Both the position numbers and the translations under genes were made by a program. Positions 1-8,122 of a stretch of DNA of 64,000 bases are shown here, piece after piece (positions within the stretch are counted from its first letter, which is position 1; the number at the start of each line of letters is the position of its first letter). Under the pieces are notes generated by a model. That model worked only from the letters and a program-made list of their open reading frames with translations, did not search any database and had not been told where the DNA came from. This DNA comes from Mucilaginibacter daejeonensis (lineage in GTDB: Bacteria; Bacteroidota; Bacteroidia; Sphingobacteriales; Sphingobacteriaceae), in contig NZ_CP086068.1 in assembly GCF_020783335.1 (NCBI RefSeq), forward strand, positions 3,534,001 through 3,598,000, written 5' to 3'.

Positions 1-2
1 GC

Positions 3-2531
3 CTCAACGAAGAGAAGCTGCAGGAAGAAGAGAACCTACAGACCATAACCAGCAAAGTGGCCGACCTTAAACAGGCCGTCGATGACCTGCGCCAGGACCA
101 GGCCGCCCTCCGCGGCGAGTTGAACGAGCTGACCAGCATCAACAACCGTTTGCAGAACCAGATCTACCAGACCGAGAAGGACCTCGACATCTTGCGTATA
201 CAACAGCAGGCCCTGGAGCAGGAAAGCCAGCGCAATATGGAAGATACGGCCAGCCGCGAGGTGGAGCTATCGCACTTTAATCAACTGGTGGCCGAACTGG
301 AAAGCCGCACCGGTACCGCTGAAAGCGAGATGCAGGCGGCGGTAGAGTTCGAGGCACAACTGCAACAACAGATCCGCGATACGGATGACGAGATCAACCT
401 GACCAAGGACCAGCTATCCAAGCAAAGCCGCCAGCTGGATGCCAAGCAGAACGAGTACAACCTCACCAAAAGCATGGTGGATAACCTGGAAGGCTTCCCC
501 GAAAGTATCCGCTTCCTAAAAAAACAAGCCGATTGGGCTAAGAACGTACCGCTGTTCAGCGATATCCTTTTTTGCCAGGAAGATTACCGCATCACCATCG
601 AGAACTATCTCGAACCATTGATGAACTACTTTGTGGTGGAGGACCGTGAGAGCGCCATCAAAGCCATTGGGCTGTTGCGCAATGCCTCTCGCGGCCGCGC
701 CCAGTTCTTCATTTTGAATGAGTTCAAAGATCTGGCCAATGGACCAGTGCATGTCCAACAAGGTTGGGTACCTGCCTTGCAGGTGATCGAGGTAGATGCG
801 CGTTACCGCCCCCTGTGCGACCACTTGTTAAGGAACGTTTACCTGATCGATGACACGGCCGAGACCGCACTTAATGCGTCACCAGTGCCTGATGATGTGG
901 TGTTGTTGGGAACAAGCGGCAAGTTCAGCAAAACACGGCTGATCATGGCCGGCGGATCAGTGGGTTTATTTGAAGGTAAACGGATAGGCCGCGCCAAGAA
1001 CCTCGAGAACTTAGCCAAGGAGATACGCCAGAGCGAACAGCAGATCGGACAACTCAAGGCCAGCCAGGAGACCTTGCAAAGCAAACTCGCGGCCCTGAAA
1101 GCATCAGGAAAGGCGCCCGACATTTTACAAAAACAGCAGGAACTGAACCGCCTGCATACCGAACTGGTAACCGTGACCACCCGCCGCGAGCAGTACCAAA
1201 CCTTTATTACCAATAGCCGCAACCGTAAGGACGACATTGCCCGCAAGATCGCCACCATACAGGAGGACGAGCAAAAACTCATCCCTCAATTGGCAGAGCT
1301 GCGGACGCAAAAAGAGATACAGTCGGACCAGTTGCTGGACAAGCAGCAGGCATTTAATGAGTTGAACGAGTATACTACCGTTCAAAGCAATGCCTACAAC
1401 CAGGAGAATATCCGCTTTCACCAACAGCAGAACAAGGTATCGGGCCTGGTGAAAGACCTCGAATACCGCGAAAGCCAGCAGGATAATTTGGAAGGCCGCA
1501 TCAGGACCAATTCGGCAGAGATGGAAAAGGTGCAGGCAGCCTTGCTGGAGACCCTACAGCACAGCGACCTGTCAGACGATGAACTGTTAGACATGTACAC
1601 CCAGCGCGAGGCTTTGGAAAAGGCCACCAAGACCGCCGAAGAGGAATATTACAAGGGTCGTGGCGCCATCAACGAGACCGAGAACGATATAGCCCTGCTG
1701 CGTCGTCAAAAGGACCAGGCCGATGTGATCGAAAACGACTTGAAGGACAAGCGCAACAACTTAAAACTCGAATTGAACGCCTTAAAAGAGCGCCTGGCCG
1801 TGGAGTTCAGCATTGATATCAATGACCTAATGGAGACCGAAGTGCCGGCTGATGAAAGCGAGCAGGACCTGCGCGAACGTACCGACAAACTCAAAAAGCA
1901 ACTGGATGATTTTGGCGCCATCAACCCAATGGCTCTCGAGGCTTTCCAGGAAATGAACGAACGCTACGAGTTCATCCAAAACCAAAAGAAAGACCTCATG
2001 GAGGCCAAGGCCTCGCTCCTATCTACCATTCAGGAAATAGATGATACGGCCAAGGAGAAATTCATGGGAGCCTTTACGTTGGTGAGGGAAAATTTCATCA
2101 AAGTGTTCCGCTCGCTGTTCAACGAAGAGGACTCGTGTGACCTCATCCTGACCGAGCCGGATAGCCCGCTGGAGTCGGACATTGACATCATTGCTAAGCC
2201 CAAAGGTAAGCGCCCACTGTCCATCAACCAGCTATCAGGCGGCGAAAAGACCTTGACCGCTACCGCGATCCTATTCTCGCTGTACCTGCTCAAACCAGCC
2301 CCCTTCTGTATATTTGATGAGGTGGACGCACCTCTTGATGATACCAACATCGATAAGTTCAATAATATCATTCGCAAGTTCTCGTCAAGCTCGCAATTCA
2401 TCATCGTATCGCACAACAAACGCACCATCGCCAGTACCGATGTGGTTTATGGAGTCACCATGGTCGAGCAAGGTATATCGCGCGTGGTACCAGTAGATCT
2501 TCGCCAACTGGCCGATCAGCCTGCCGCATAA
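3..2531 (+). CDS. smc: Chromosome segregation protein SMC, C-terminal part (5' end outside window)
   Basis: SMC is the ATPase core of the condensin that compacts and segregates the chromosome. The frame is open to the left edge, so only about 840 residues are present; the family is usually near 1,180, so the N-terminal Walker A head is missing. Long Gln/Glu/Lys-rich coiled coil flanks the hinge (about residues 165-315). The C-terminal head has the signature LSGGEK near residue 744, Walker B CIFDEVDAP near 769 and the D-loop that follows. A GTG at 57 is not the true start, since coding continues upstream. A hairpin terminator follows directly. Identification is firm. Confidence 0.97.
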   Translation, partial: LNEEKLQEEENLQTITSKVADLKQAVDDLRQDQAALRGELNELTSINNRLQNQIYQTEKDLDILRIQQQALEQESQRNMEDTASREVELSHFNQLVAELESRTGTAESEMQAAVEFEAQLQQQIRDTDDEINLTKDQLSKQSRQLDAKQNEYNLTKSMVDNLEGFPESIRFLKKQADWAKNVPLFSDILFCQEDYRITIENYLEPLMNYFVVEDRESAIKAIGLLRNASRGRAQFFILNEFKDLANGPVHVQQGWVPALQVIEVDARYRPLCDHLLRNVYLIDDTAETALNASPVPDDVVLLGTSGKFSKTRLIMAGGSVGLFEGKRIGRAKNLENLAKEIRQSEQQIGQLKASQETLQSKLAALKASGKAPDILQKQQELNRLHTELVTVTTRREQYQTFITNSRNRKDDIARKIATIQEDEQKLIPQLAELRTQKEIQSDQLLDKQQAFNELNEYTTVQSNAYNQENIRFHQQQNKVSGLVKDLEYRESQQDNLEGRIRTNSAEMEKVQAALLETLQHSDLSDDELLDMYTQREALEKATKTAEEEYYKGRGAINETENDIALLRRQKDQADVIENDLKDKRNNLKLELNALKERLAVEFSIDINDLMETEVPADESEQDLRERTDKLKKQLDDFGAINPMALEAFQEMNERYEFIQNQKKDLMEAKASLLSTIQEIDDTAKEKFMGAFTLVRENFIKVFRSLFNEEDSCDLILTEPDSPLESDIDIIAKPKGKRPLSINQLSGGEKTLTATAILFSLYLLKPAPFCIFDEVDAPLDDTNIDKFNNIIRKFSSSSQFIIVSHNKRTIASTDVVYGVTMVEQGISRVVPVDLRQLADQPAA

Positions 2532-2534
2532 AAA

Positions 2535-2559
2535 AGGCCATCCTGTATCAGGACGGCCT
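2535..2559 (+). terminator. Hairpin after smc
   Basis: Arms AGGCC-A-TCCTG and CAGGA-C-GGCCT pair around TAT with one mismatch, starting 4 bases after the smc stop codon and ending before the convergent protease gene. It could serve both strands. Confidence 0.7.
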
Positions 2560-2587
2560 CTCTCAATATTATTTCTTTAAATATTTG

Positions 2588-4093
2588 TTATGGCCTTAAT
2601 AATTTAAGATCACGTTCGTGGATCGCGCCATTGAACTGCTGCTTGGTATCCAGTAATTCGTTAGCGTTACGCAGGCTTGCAGCATCGTTATTGCTGTTAA
2701 GTGATGCTGAGGTCTTGATCGGGTAGCTGCCCTTGTCTATAAAATTCAGCGCGGCGGCCAGCATGGTCTCCAGCGGATCGCCAAAGTCGTGGGTAAGGTC
2801 ATCGGTGGCGGTAGTGCCCGGCGCATAAGTGCCCGGGATCATGCCCTGATAAAAATCGGCCTTACCTTCTGAGTTGCGGCTCTCGATCTCAGACAAATAA
2901 AGATCATACTCCGACTTAGTACCCAGCGGGATGCCGAAAAAGCCTACCGGTTTACCGTAGCTGGTAGCGCCAATGATCTGCACACCACCCGAAAGCGCTG
3001 GTTTGATGTTATTGATCGTAAGCTCACTGGCCGAGGCGGTGCTGCCGGTGATCAGGAAAAACACGCGGTTGAGGTTCAATGAACCTTTCTTGCTAAAGTT
3101 ATAAGTGTTCTTGGCTATGCTGAAATCACCTGCATTGATCTTGTATTTTTTTGATAGCAGCGGGTGGTCGCCTTTTTGTAGCCTATCATTGAACGCCTCA
3201 ACGAACATCAGCGAGCCGTTCTTGGCGCTTGGCACCAAATAATTGTCAATGTATTGTGCGGTCTCGATAGCGCCGCCGCCGTTATAGCGCAGATCGATCA
3301 CCAATTCGGTAATGCCATCCGAAGCGAATTTGTTAAATGCCGCATCGATCGACGCCCTGGCGTTATCCAAAACGGTGAAACGGCTAAAGGCAAAGTAACC
3401 GACCTTAGTACCACCCGCAGTGGTGATCGTGGTAGCCTTGATCACCGGGTTAACGGTGTAGGTGGTCTTGCTCACGGTAGCCGTAAATACCGAGTTATCC
3501 GGACGTTGCAGGGTCAATTTGATGGAGTTGCTGCTCAACGCCTGATTAATACGTACGATAGCCGGATCGGTGCTGGTGTTGGTGGTAAGCGTAACTGAAC
3601 CATCATTAACAGCTGTTACACGATAGCCACGGGCCAAACCCTGTGTCGCAGCCGATGAGTTAGGATACACATAACGAATGCGCAGGTCATCGGTACTTAC
3701 GTATTTTAAAGCAAAACCCAGGTCGCCGCCGGTACCGCCAATGGCTGTGGCCGCCTGGCCGCCATCGATGTATGAATACTTTGAAGTATTTGGATAGCTG
3801 GCGTTATACTCGTATGGCTTGTTGGTGGTCGGGTTGATCTTGATCTGCGAAAGTGCATCGATCTCGTTCTGCAAAGCATCAAGATCAGAGCTGCCGGTGA
3901 ACCGGGCCGTATTGAAAGTGCTGGCGCTTGGCAATGCATCATACCACAAGTATTCTTCCTGGGCGTAGGCGTAAAGGGAGTCCTTCAGTAACTGTAAGGT
4001 CTTTCCGTTATCAGCCTCACCATTATTCTTATCTTTTTTACACGACGCAAAAACACCCGCGAACAGGAACAGGAACGGTAAGAACTTCTTCAT
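2588..4093 (-). CDS. S41 family (C-terminal processing type) protease, lipoprotein
   Basis: Probable periplasmic serine protease of family S41, 501 residues. It begins with a lipoprotein signal peptide whose lipobox is FASC followed by Lys-Lys-Asp, so it is likely anchored in the outer or inner membrane. An N-terminal helical region is followed by a PDZ-like domain (about residues 125-215) and the S41 core, with the STASASE stretch near residue 350 carrying the catalytic serine. C-terminal residues are low in known motifs. It is a single-gene unit convergent with smc. Substrates cannot be told from sequence; the family trims C-termini of exported proteins or degrades peptides. Confidence 0.88.
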   Translation of the reverse strand: MKKFLPFLFLFAGVFASCKKDKNNGEADNGKTLQLLKDSLYAYAQEEYLWYDALPSASTFNTARFTGSSDLDALQNEIDALSQIKINPTTNKPYEYNASYPNTSKYSYIDGGQAATAIGGTGGDLGFALKYVSTDDLRIRYVYPNSSAATQGLARGYRVTAVNDGSVTLTTNTSTDPAIVRINQALSSNSIKLTLQRPDNSVFTATVSKTTYTVNPVIKATTITTAGGTKVGYFAFSRFTVLDNARASIDAAFNKFASDGITELVIDLRYNGGGAIETAQYIDNYLVPSAKNGSLMFVEAFNDRLQKGDHPLLSKKYKINAGDFSIAKNTYNFSKKGSLNLNRVFFLITGSTASASELTINNIKPALSGGVQIIGATSYGKPVGFFGIPLGTKSEYDLYLSEIESRNSEGKADFYQGMIPGTYAPGTTATDDLTHDFGDPLETMLAAALNFIDKGSYPIKTSASLNSNNDAASLRNANELLDTKQQFNGAIHERDLKLLRP

Positions 4094-4162
4094 GAAAATT
4101 AGATTTGTTTAGTAACGTACAATATAGCAATAAATTATACGAATAAACAGACCGTTCGGATG

Positions 4163-4762
4163 TTATATTTTGATCAGGTCTATGCCACATGCTTCGGCAC
4201 AAAGCTGGTCGGTCTCGGTGTGTCCGATCATGACCACATCACGTCGTTGAAACTGATGTTTTTCCAACAGTAAATGGATCATATCTGGCTCTGGCTTAGG
4301 TACCAGTTCGTTGGCAAAGTAGCAGGTCAAATAAGCCTCCAGGCCTTGCCAGTCGGTATGTTTGATCTTGTTGAGCTGTGTTTTGGGGGCACCGTTGGTC
4401 ACGATGAAGATCTGTTTGCGGTCCACCACGATATCTTGCAGCAGCGTCAGCATCTCGGGGTACAGCATGATGCGCAACGGGATCTGTGCGGTGGTGTGCA
4501 AATGCTCAAAGTTTTCGCGATATTTCTCGTCTATCTTGAAGCGCTCCTGCAACACATCAAAAACCTTAGCGGCACCCTGCTCCTCATGTGTGGCCACCAT
4601 CAGGTTCACCAACACCTTGGCGTCAAGCAGTTCGGTATATTCTAAATAACCGGCAAAGAGGTAGTACACCTGGTACAGGTACTCCTTTTCAGGGAAAAGC
4701 ACATTATCCAGCTCAAATATAAAAGCCTGCTTACGGGGGTCGATGTTACTATAGCTGATCAT
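4163..4762 (-). CDS. HAD-like protein with substituted catalytic motifs
   Basis: A 199-residue protein with the fold signals of the haloacid dehalogenase superfamily: motif I region FIFELDNVLF (residues 14-23), motif II IVTNG, motif III Lys in VPKPEPD and a C-terminal IGHTETD in place of the usual GDxxxD. The nucleophile position of DxD reads Glu17-Leu-Asp19, and motif IV has His for Asp. Both changes would impair normal phosphoaspartate chemistry, so it may be a pseudoenzyme or act differently (inference). It is the last gene of a three-gene unit and overlaps the preceding gene by 14 bases. Confidence 0.75.
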   Translation of the reverse strand: MISYSNIDPRKQAFIFELDNVLFPEKEYLYQVYYLFAGYLEYTELLDAKVLVNLMVATHEEQGAAKVFDVLQERFKIDEKYRENFEHLHTTAQIPLRIMLYPEMLTLLQDIVVDRKQIFIVTNGAPKTQLNKIKHTDWQGLEAYLTCYFANELVPKPEPDMIHLLLEKHQFQRRDVVMIGHTETDQLCAEACGIDLIKI

Positions 4763-5057
4763 ACGCTGCGGTTAGTTTGATGCCATACTCGCTGAACAAC
4801 AATTCGGCAGGGGCCAGCGCGGCCATCTCCTCAGGCCGTAGCAAATATACTTCACCGATATGGTGATCCAGACACAGGGCCAGCATCTCGTGCGGGTAAG
4901 TATCGCTTTGGGGTTTGGGTGTGGTGATCATGGCACCGCTTTTAAGCATCACCTCGGGCAGATCGGTGTGATCACCTAATAAGACGTCATGGCCGTTCAA
5001 CTGGCCTTTTAACTGGTAAGCTTTGGCCGTTGCGGCCGCTGTGATCAATATACGCAC
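4749..5057 (-). CDS. Conserved-looking hypothetical protein, Rossmann-like
   Basis: A 102-residue protein I do not recognise. It opens MRILITAAATAKAYQL, a beta-strand/helix start that looks like the pre-ATP-grasp or Rossmann folds seen at the N-terminus of carboxylate ligases, but no ATP-grasp domain follows. It lies 7 bases after the LolD-like gene and overlaps the HAD-like gene, so the three are co-transcribed and probably translationally coupled. No signal peptide or membrane segment is visible. The function is unknown. Confidence 0.6.
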   Translation of the reverse strand: MRILITAAATAKAYQLKGQLNGHDVLLGDHTDLPEVMLKSGAMITTPKPQSDTYPHEMLALCLDHHIGEVYLLRPEEMAALAPAELLFSEYGIKLTAAYDQL

Positions 5058-5064
5058 TGTTTAT

Positions 5065-5718
5065 CTACTGAACTATTAATCCATCTTTCATCATCACCTT
5101 GCGGTCGCTCAGGTCGGCCAGGTCCTCGTTGTGGGTAACGATGATGAAGCTTTGATCGAACTCATTACGAAGATCGATGAACAACTGGTGCAGATCCCGG
5201 GCGTTGGCCGAGTCAAGGTTTCCTGAAGGCTCATCGGCCAGTACGATGGCCGGCTCATTGATCAGCGCACGGGCCACGGCCACGCGCTGCTGCTCGCCTC
5301 CTGAAAGCTGGTTGGGCTTATGATAGGCCCGGCTGCTGAGGCCAAGCTTACTTAACAATGCTGCTGCACGCTTTTGCGCATCGGCCTTGCTCACACCGGC
5401 TATAAAGGCGGGTATACACACGTTCTCGATGGCGTTGAATTCGGCCAGCAAATGGTGGAACTGGAAAATGAAACCGATCTGCTTATTGCGCACCTGGCTC
5501 AGCTGCTTGTTGTTAAGCTTGCTGATCTCCTGTCCTTTTAAATAGAGCTGACCAGCATCGGGCTTGTCTAACGTGCCAATAATGTTGAGCAGCGAGCTTT
5601 TACCGGCGCCCGATGCGCCCACAATGGTCACGATCTCGCCCTGCGCTACCTCAAGGTCAACGCCCTTGAGTATTTGTAACGACCCATAAGTTTTTTGGAT
5701 ACCCAACGCTTTAAGCAT
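5065..5718 (-). CDS. ABC transporter ATP-binding protein, LolD/MacB type
   Basis: A 217-residue ATPase of the LolD/MacB family, which powers lipoprotein release or export by FtsX-like permeases. It shows Walker [10 protein letters not shown] (about residue 35), Q-loop FQFHHLL, signature LSGGEQQR and Walker [13 protein letters not shown] followed by the His switch in VTHNE. I chose ATG at 5718; the TTG six bases upstream gives a longer frame but an exact TACATTTG -7 box lies 3 bases upstream of the ATG, suggesting a leaderless message. No permease gene is adjacent, so the partner must be encoded elsewhere. The exact substrate is not shown. Confidence 0.88.
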   Translation of the reverse strand: MLKALGIQKTYGSLQILKGVDLEVAQGEIVTIVGASGAGKSSLLNIIGTLDKPDAGQLYLKGQEISKLNNKQLSQVRNKQIGFIFQFHHLLAEFNAIENVCIPAFIAGVSKADAQKRAAALLSKLGLSSRAYHKPNQLSGGEQQRVAVARALINEPAIVLADEPSGNLDSANARDLHQLFIDLRNEFDQSFIIVTHNEDLADLSDRKVMMKDGLIVQ

Positions 5719-5721
5719 GTG

Positions 5722-5729
5722 CAAATGTA
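5722..5729 (-). promoter_or_regulatory. TAnnTTTG -7 box abutting the LolD-like start
   Basis: TACATTTG matches the Bacteroidota -7 consensus exactly and ends 3 bases before the ATG at 5718. No good -33 element lies at the usual spacing (a TTTG is 23 bases upstream). If used, the transcript would be leaderless or nearly so. Confidence 0.4.
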
Positions 5730-5732
5730 GGA

Positions 5733-5826
5733 AACCTCACCTAAATCCTCTCCAAAGGAGAGGACTTTAAAACACATAGACATTATAAATTAAAATGTCC
5801 TCCCCTTGGGAGGGTTGGGTGGGGTT
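5733..5826. repeat. Inverted pair of GC-rich intergenic repeats
   Basis: Two units face each other: left 5733-5768 (AACCTCACC...GAGAGGAC) and right 5794-5826 (GTCCTCCCC...GGTGGGGTT). The reverse complement of the right unit aligns to the left along its whole length with scattered differences. Each unit also has an internal palindrome of the CTCTCC-GGAGAG kind. They fill the space between the divergent LolD-like gene and sucC. Confidence 0.75.
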
Positions 5827-5904
5827 GCTAATTTCATAAAATCGGCTTTCAAATTTTATTACTCCGACTGAAATTGTAGATTTACCGCAAATTCTTCACA
5901 AAAC

Positions 5905-7095
5905 ATGAATATTCACGAATATCAGGGCAAAGCGATACTAAAAAGCTTTGGCGTAAGGGTACAGGAAGGCATTGTGGCCGATACTGTGGAACAGGCTGTT
6001 GAGGCTGCCCAAAAAATGAAAGAAGATTTCGGCTCGAGCTGGGTAGTTGTTAAGGCCCAGATCCATGCCGGTGGTCGTGGTAAAGGAGGCGGTGTTAAAT
6101 TAGCCAAGAACCTTGATGAGGTGAAAGAAAAAGCAGAGGCCATTTTAGGCATGCAACTGGTTACTCCACAAACCGGACCTGAAGGTAAAAAAGTACATAA
6201 AGTATTGATCGCTCAGGATGTTTACTACCCTGGCGACAGCGAGACCAAAGAGTTTTACATGAGCGTATTGTTGGATCGTGCCAAAGGCCGCAACATTATC
6301 ATGTACAGCACCGAGGGTGGTATGGACATTGAAGAAGTAGCACACGCTACCCCTCACCTGATCCACAAAGAAGAGATCGATCCTAAAGTTGGTCTGCAAG
6401 GTTTCCAGGCACGTAAGATCGCCTTTAACCTGGGCCTTTCGGGCGATGCTTTTAAAGATATGGTGAAGTTCATCACCGCTTTGTACAAAGCTTATGATGC
6501 TACCGATTCATCTCAATTTGAGATCAACCCGGTATTGAAAACATCTGACAATAAGATCCTGGCCGTTGACGCTAAGGTTAACCTTGACGATAACGCTTTA
6601 TACCGCCATGCTGATTACGCGGCCATGCGCGATACCAACGAGGAAGATCCAACCGAGGTTGAAGCAAGCCACTCGAACCTGAACTACGTGAAACTGGATG
6701 GTAACGTAGGTTGTATGGTGAACGGTGCCGGTTTAGCGATGGCCACTATGGACATCATCAAGATCGCTGGTGGCGAGCCTGCTAACTTTTTGGACGTAGG
6801 TGGTACCGCAAACGCACAAACCGTTAAAGCTGGTTTTAACATCATTTTGAGCGATCCTAAAGTGAAAGCTATTTTGATCAACATCTTTGGTGGTATCGTT
6901 CGTTGTGATCGTGTTGCTCAAGGTGTGATCGATGCTTACCAGGAGATCGGTAATATCCCTGTGCCGATCATCGTACGCTTACAAGGCACTAACGCTAAAG
7001 AAGCTAAAGACCTGATCGATAACTCAGGTTTGAAAGTGTTCTCGGCCATACTGCTTAAAGAAGCTGCTGAAAAAGTAAAAGAAGTGTTGGCCTAA
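5905..7095 (+). CDS. sucC: Succinate-CoA ligase (ADP-forming) beta subunit
   Basis: The beta subunit of succinyl-CoA synthetase, which makes ATP or GTP from succinyl-CoA in the citric acid cycle. At 396 residues it has full family length. The N-terminal ATP-grasp domain begins [17 protein letters not shown] and carries the [18 protein letters not shown] nucleotide-binding segment; the C-terminal ligase-CoA domain has [15 protein letters not shown] and [10 protein letters not shown]. The alpha subunit gene sucD is not adjacent. It is flanked by inverted repeat pairs on both sides and followed by a 16-bp terminator. Confidence 0.97.
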   Translation: MNIHEYQGKAILKSFGVRVQEGIVADTVEQAVEAAQKMKEDFGSSWVVVKAQIHAGGRGKGGGVKLAKNLDEVKEKAEAILGMQLVTPQTGPEGKKVHKVLIAQDVYYPGDSETKEFYMSVLLDRAKGRNIIMYSTEGGMDIEEVAHATPHLIHKEEIDPKVGLQGFQARKIAFNLGLSGDAFKDMVKFITALYKAYDATDSSQFEINPVLKTSDNKILAVDAKVNLDDNALYRHADYAAMRDTNEEDPTEVEASHSNLNYVKLDGNVGCMVNGAGLAMATMDIIKIAGGEPANFLDVGGTANAQTVKAGFNIILSDPKVKAILINIFGGIVRCDRVAQGVIDAYQEIGNIPVPIIVRLQGTNAKEAKDLIDNSGLKVFSAILLKEAAEKVKEVLA

Positions 7096-7104
7096 TATCC
7101 AACG

Positions 7105-7234
7105 GCCCCACCCCGGCCCTCCCCAGGAGGGAGGGAGTAATAATTATAGCAAAGAAGCCCCGTCTAGTTTAGACGGGGCTTCTTTGTATCATGAAATTTA
7201 AAGCCCTCCCTCCCGGGGAGGGCCGGGGTGGGGC
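7105..7234. repeat. 31-bp inverted repeat pair enclosing the sucC terminator
   Basis: Units at 7105-7135 and 7204-7234 are reverse complements at 30 of 31 positions (GCCCCACCCCGGCCC core). Between them lies the sucC terminator hairpin. A transcript could fold into a nested structure with the terminator at its tip. The units share sequence with the pair at 5733-5826 and the single unit at 8056-8088. Confidence 0.85.
7151..7185 (+). terminator. sucC terminator, 16-bp perfect stem
   Basis: Arms 7151-7166 and 7170-7185 (AAAGAAGCCCCGTCTA and its complement) enclose the loop GTT, followed by a short T-containing tract. It is symmetrical and could act on both strands. Confidence 0.88.
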
Positions 7235-7319
7235 TGCGGGCAATTTTTCTTAACCTACATTAAGTGTCATTATTCAAATAGTGCGTTCCTTTGTTAATAG
7301 ATAATTGACATTAAAATTA

Positions 7320-7350
7320 TTTGTTTAAACATACGAATCGTTTATACTTG
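7320..7350 (+). promoter_or_regulatory. Promoter of the yceI-like gene
   Basis: TTTG at 7320-7323, 19 bases, then TATACTTG at 7343-7350, one mismatch from TAnnTTTG. The predicted start lies about 15-18 bases before the ATG at 7373. Confidence 0.6.
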
Positions 7351-7372
7351 TAAATACTTAAACATCATACAT

Positions 7373-7906
7373 ATGGCAACTAATAAATGGGTAATGGACC
7401 CAATGCACTCAGAGGTACAATTCAAGGTTAAACACCTGGTGATATCTACCGTTACTGGCTCGTTCCGTAAATTTGAAGGAACCGTGACCAGTGAGAATGA
7501 TGATTTTCAAGGCGCCGACATTCAATTCTCATTGGATGTGGACAGCATTGACACCACTCAAGAGGCTCGCGACCAACATTTGAAAGGCGAAGATTTCTTT
7601 AACTCTGCCGCTCACCCGAACATCAGCTTCAAGTCTACCTCGTTCACCAAAGTAAGTGGCGACGACTACAAACTGACCGGCGACCTGACCGTTAAAGGTG
7701 TGACCAAACCAGTTACCCTGGATGTTGAATTTGGTGGATCAGCTACCGATTTTTACGGCAACACCAAAGCCGGATTTGAGATCGCTGGCAAGATCAGCCG
7801 TAAAGAATTTGGCCTGACCTGGGACGGCGTTACCGAAGCCGGCTCGATCGTGGTTGGCGACGAGGTGAAACTGATCATTAACGCTCAATTCGCTAAAGAG
7901 GCGTAA
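7373..7906 (+). CDS. YceI family lipid-binding-fold protein
   Basis: A 177-residue YceI-family protein, a lipocalin-like barrel that in studied members binds polyisoprenoid lipids. Recognisable family segments are KWVMDPMHSEVQFKVKH at the start, VTGSFRKFEGTV, the HLKGEDFFNSAAHPNISFKS block, LTVKGVTKPVTLDVEF and ISRKEFGLTW. No signal peptide is seen, so a cytoplasmic location is likely, unlike the periplasmic E. coli form. It has its own promoter and terminator and is monocistronic. The physiological ligand cannot be inferred. Confidence 0.92.
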   Translation: MATNKWVMDPMHSEVQFKVKHLVISTVTGSFRKFEGTVTSENDDFQGADIQFSLDVDSIDTTQEARDQHLKGEDFFNSAAHPNISFKSTSFTKVSGDDYKLTGDLTVKGVTKPVTLDVEFGGSATDFYGNTKAGFEIAGKISRKEFGLTWDGVTEAGSIVVGDEVKLIINAQFAKEA

Positions 7907-7919
7907 GAAGATAAAACAT

Positions 7920-8001
7920 CGTCATCGCGAGGTACGAAGCGATCCCTACGCAGATTTATTAGCTAACATAGCTGAGAGATCGCACCACCTTCGCAGTGAC
8001 G
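7920..8001. repeat. Imperfect long hairpin of the GTCATCGCGAGG type
   Basis: The ends CGTCATCGCGAGGTACGAAG and (reverse complement) CGTCACTGCGAAGGTGGTG face each other about 30 bases apart. Similar hairpins are scattered between genes in many bacterial genomes. It lies between the YceI stop codon and its terminator. Confidence 0.65.
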
Positions 8002-8007
8002 TAACAA

Positions 8008-8035
8008 AAAGCCCTGTCTACTATGACAGGGCTTT
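8008..8035 (+). terminator. Terminator after the YceI-like gene
   Basis: Arms AAAGCCCTGTC (8008-8018) and GACAGGGCTTT (8025-8035) with a 6-base loop, 11 bp perfect. Confidence 0.8.
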
Positions 8036-8055
8036 GCTATTTGACATGATCTTTT

Positions 8056-8088
8056 AGCCCTTCCCCATGGGGAGGGCCAGGGTGGGCC
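8056..8088. repeat. Single unit of the GC-rich intergenic repeat
   Basis: The unit AGCCCTTCCCCATGGGGAGG plus GCCAGGGTGGGCC resembles the right-hand units at 5794-5826 and 7204-7234. Here it is unpaired. Confidence 0.6.
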
Positions 8089-8122
8089 GCAAACTTATTT
8101 TGCCGATATTTGCTTAATCATT

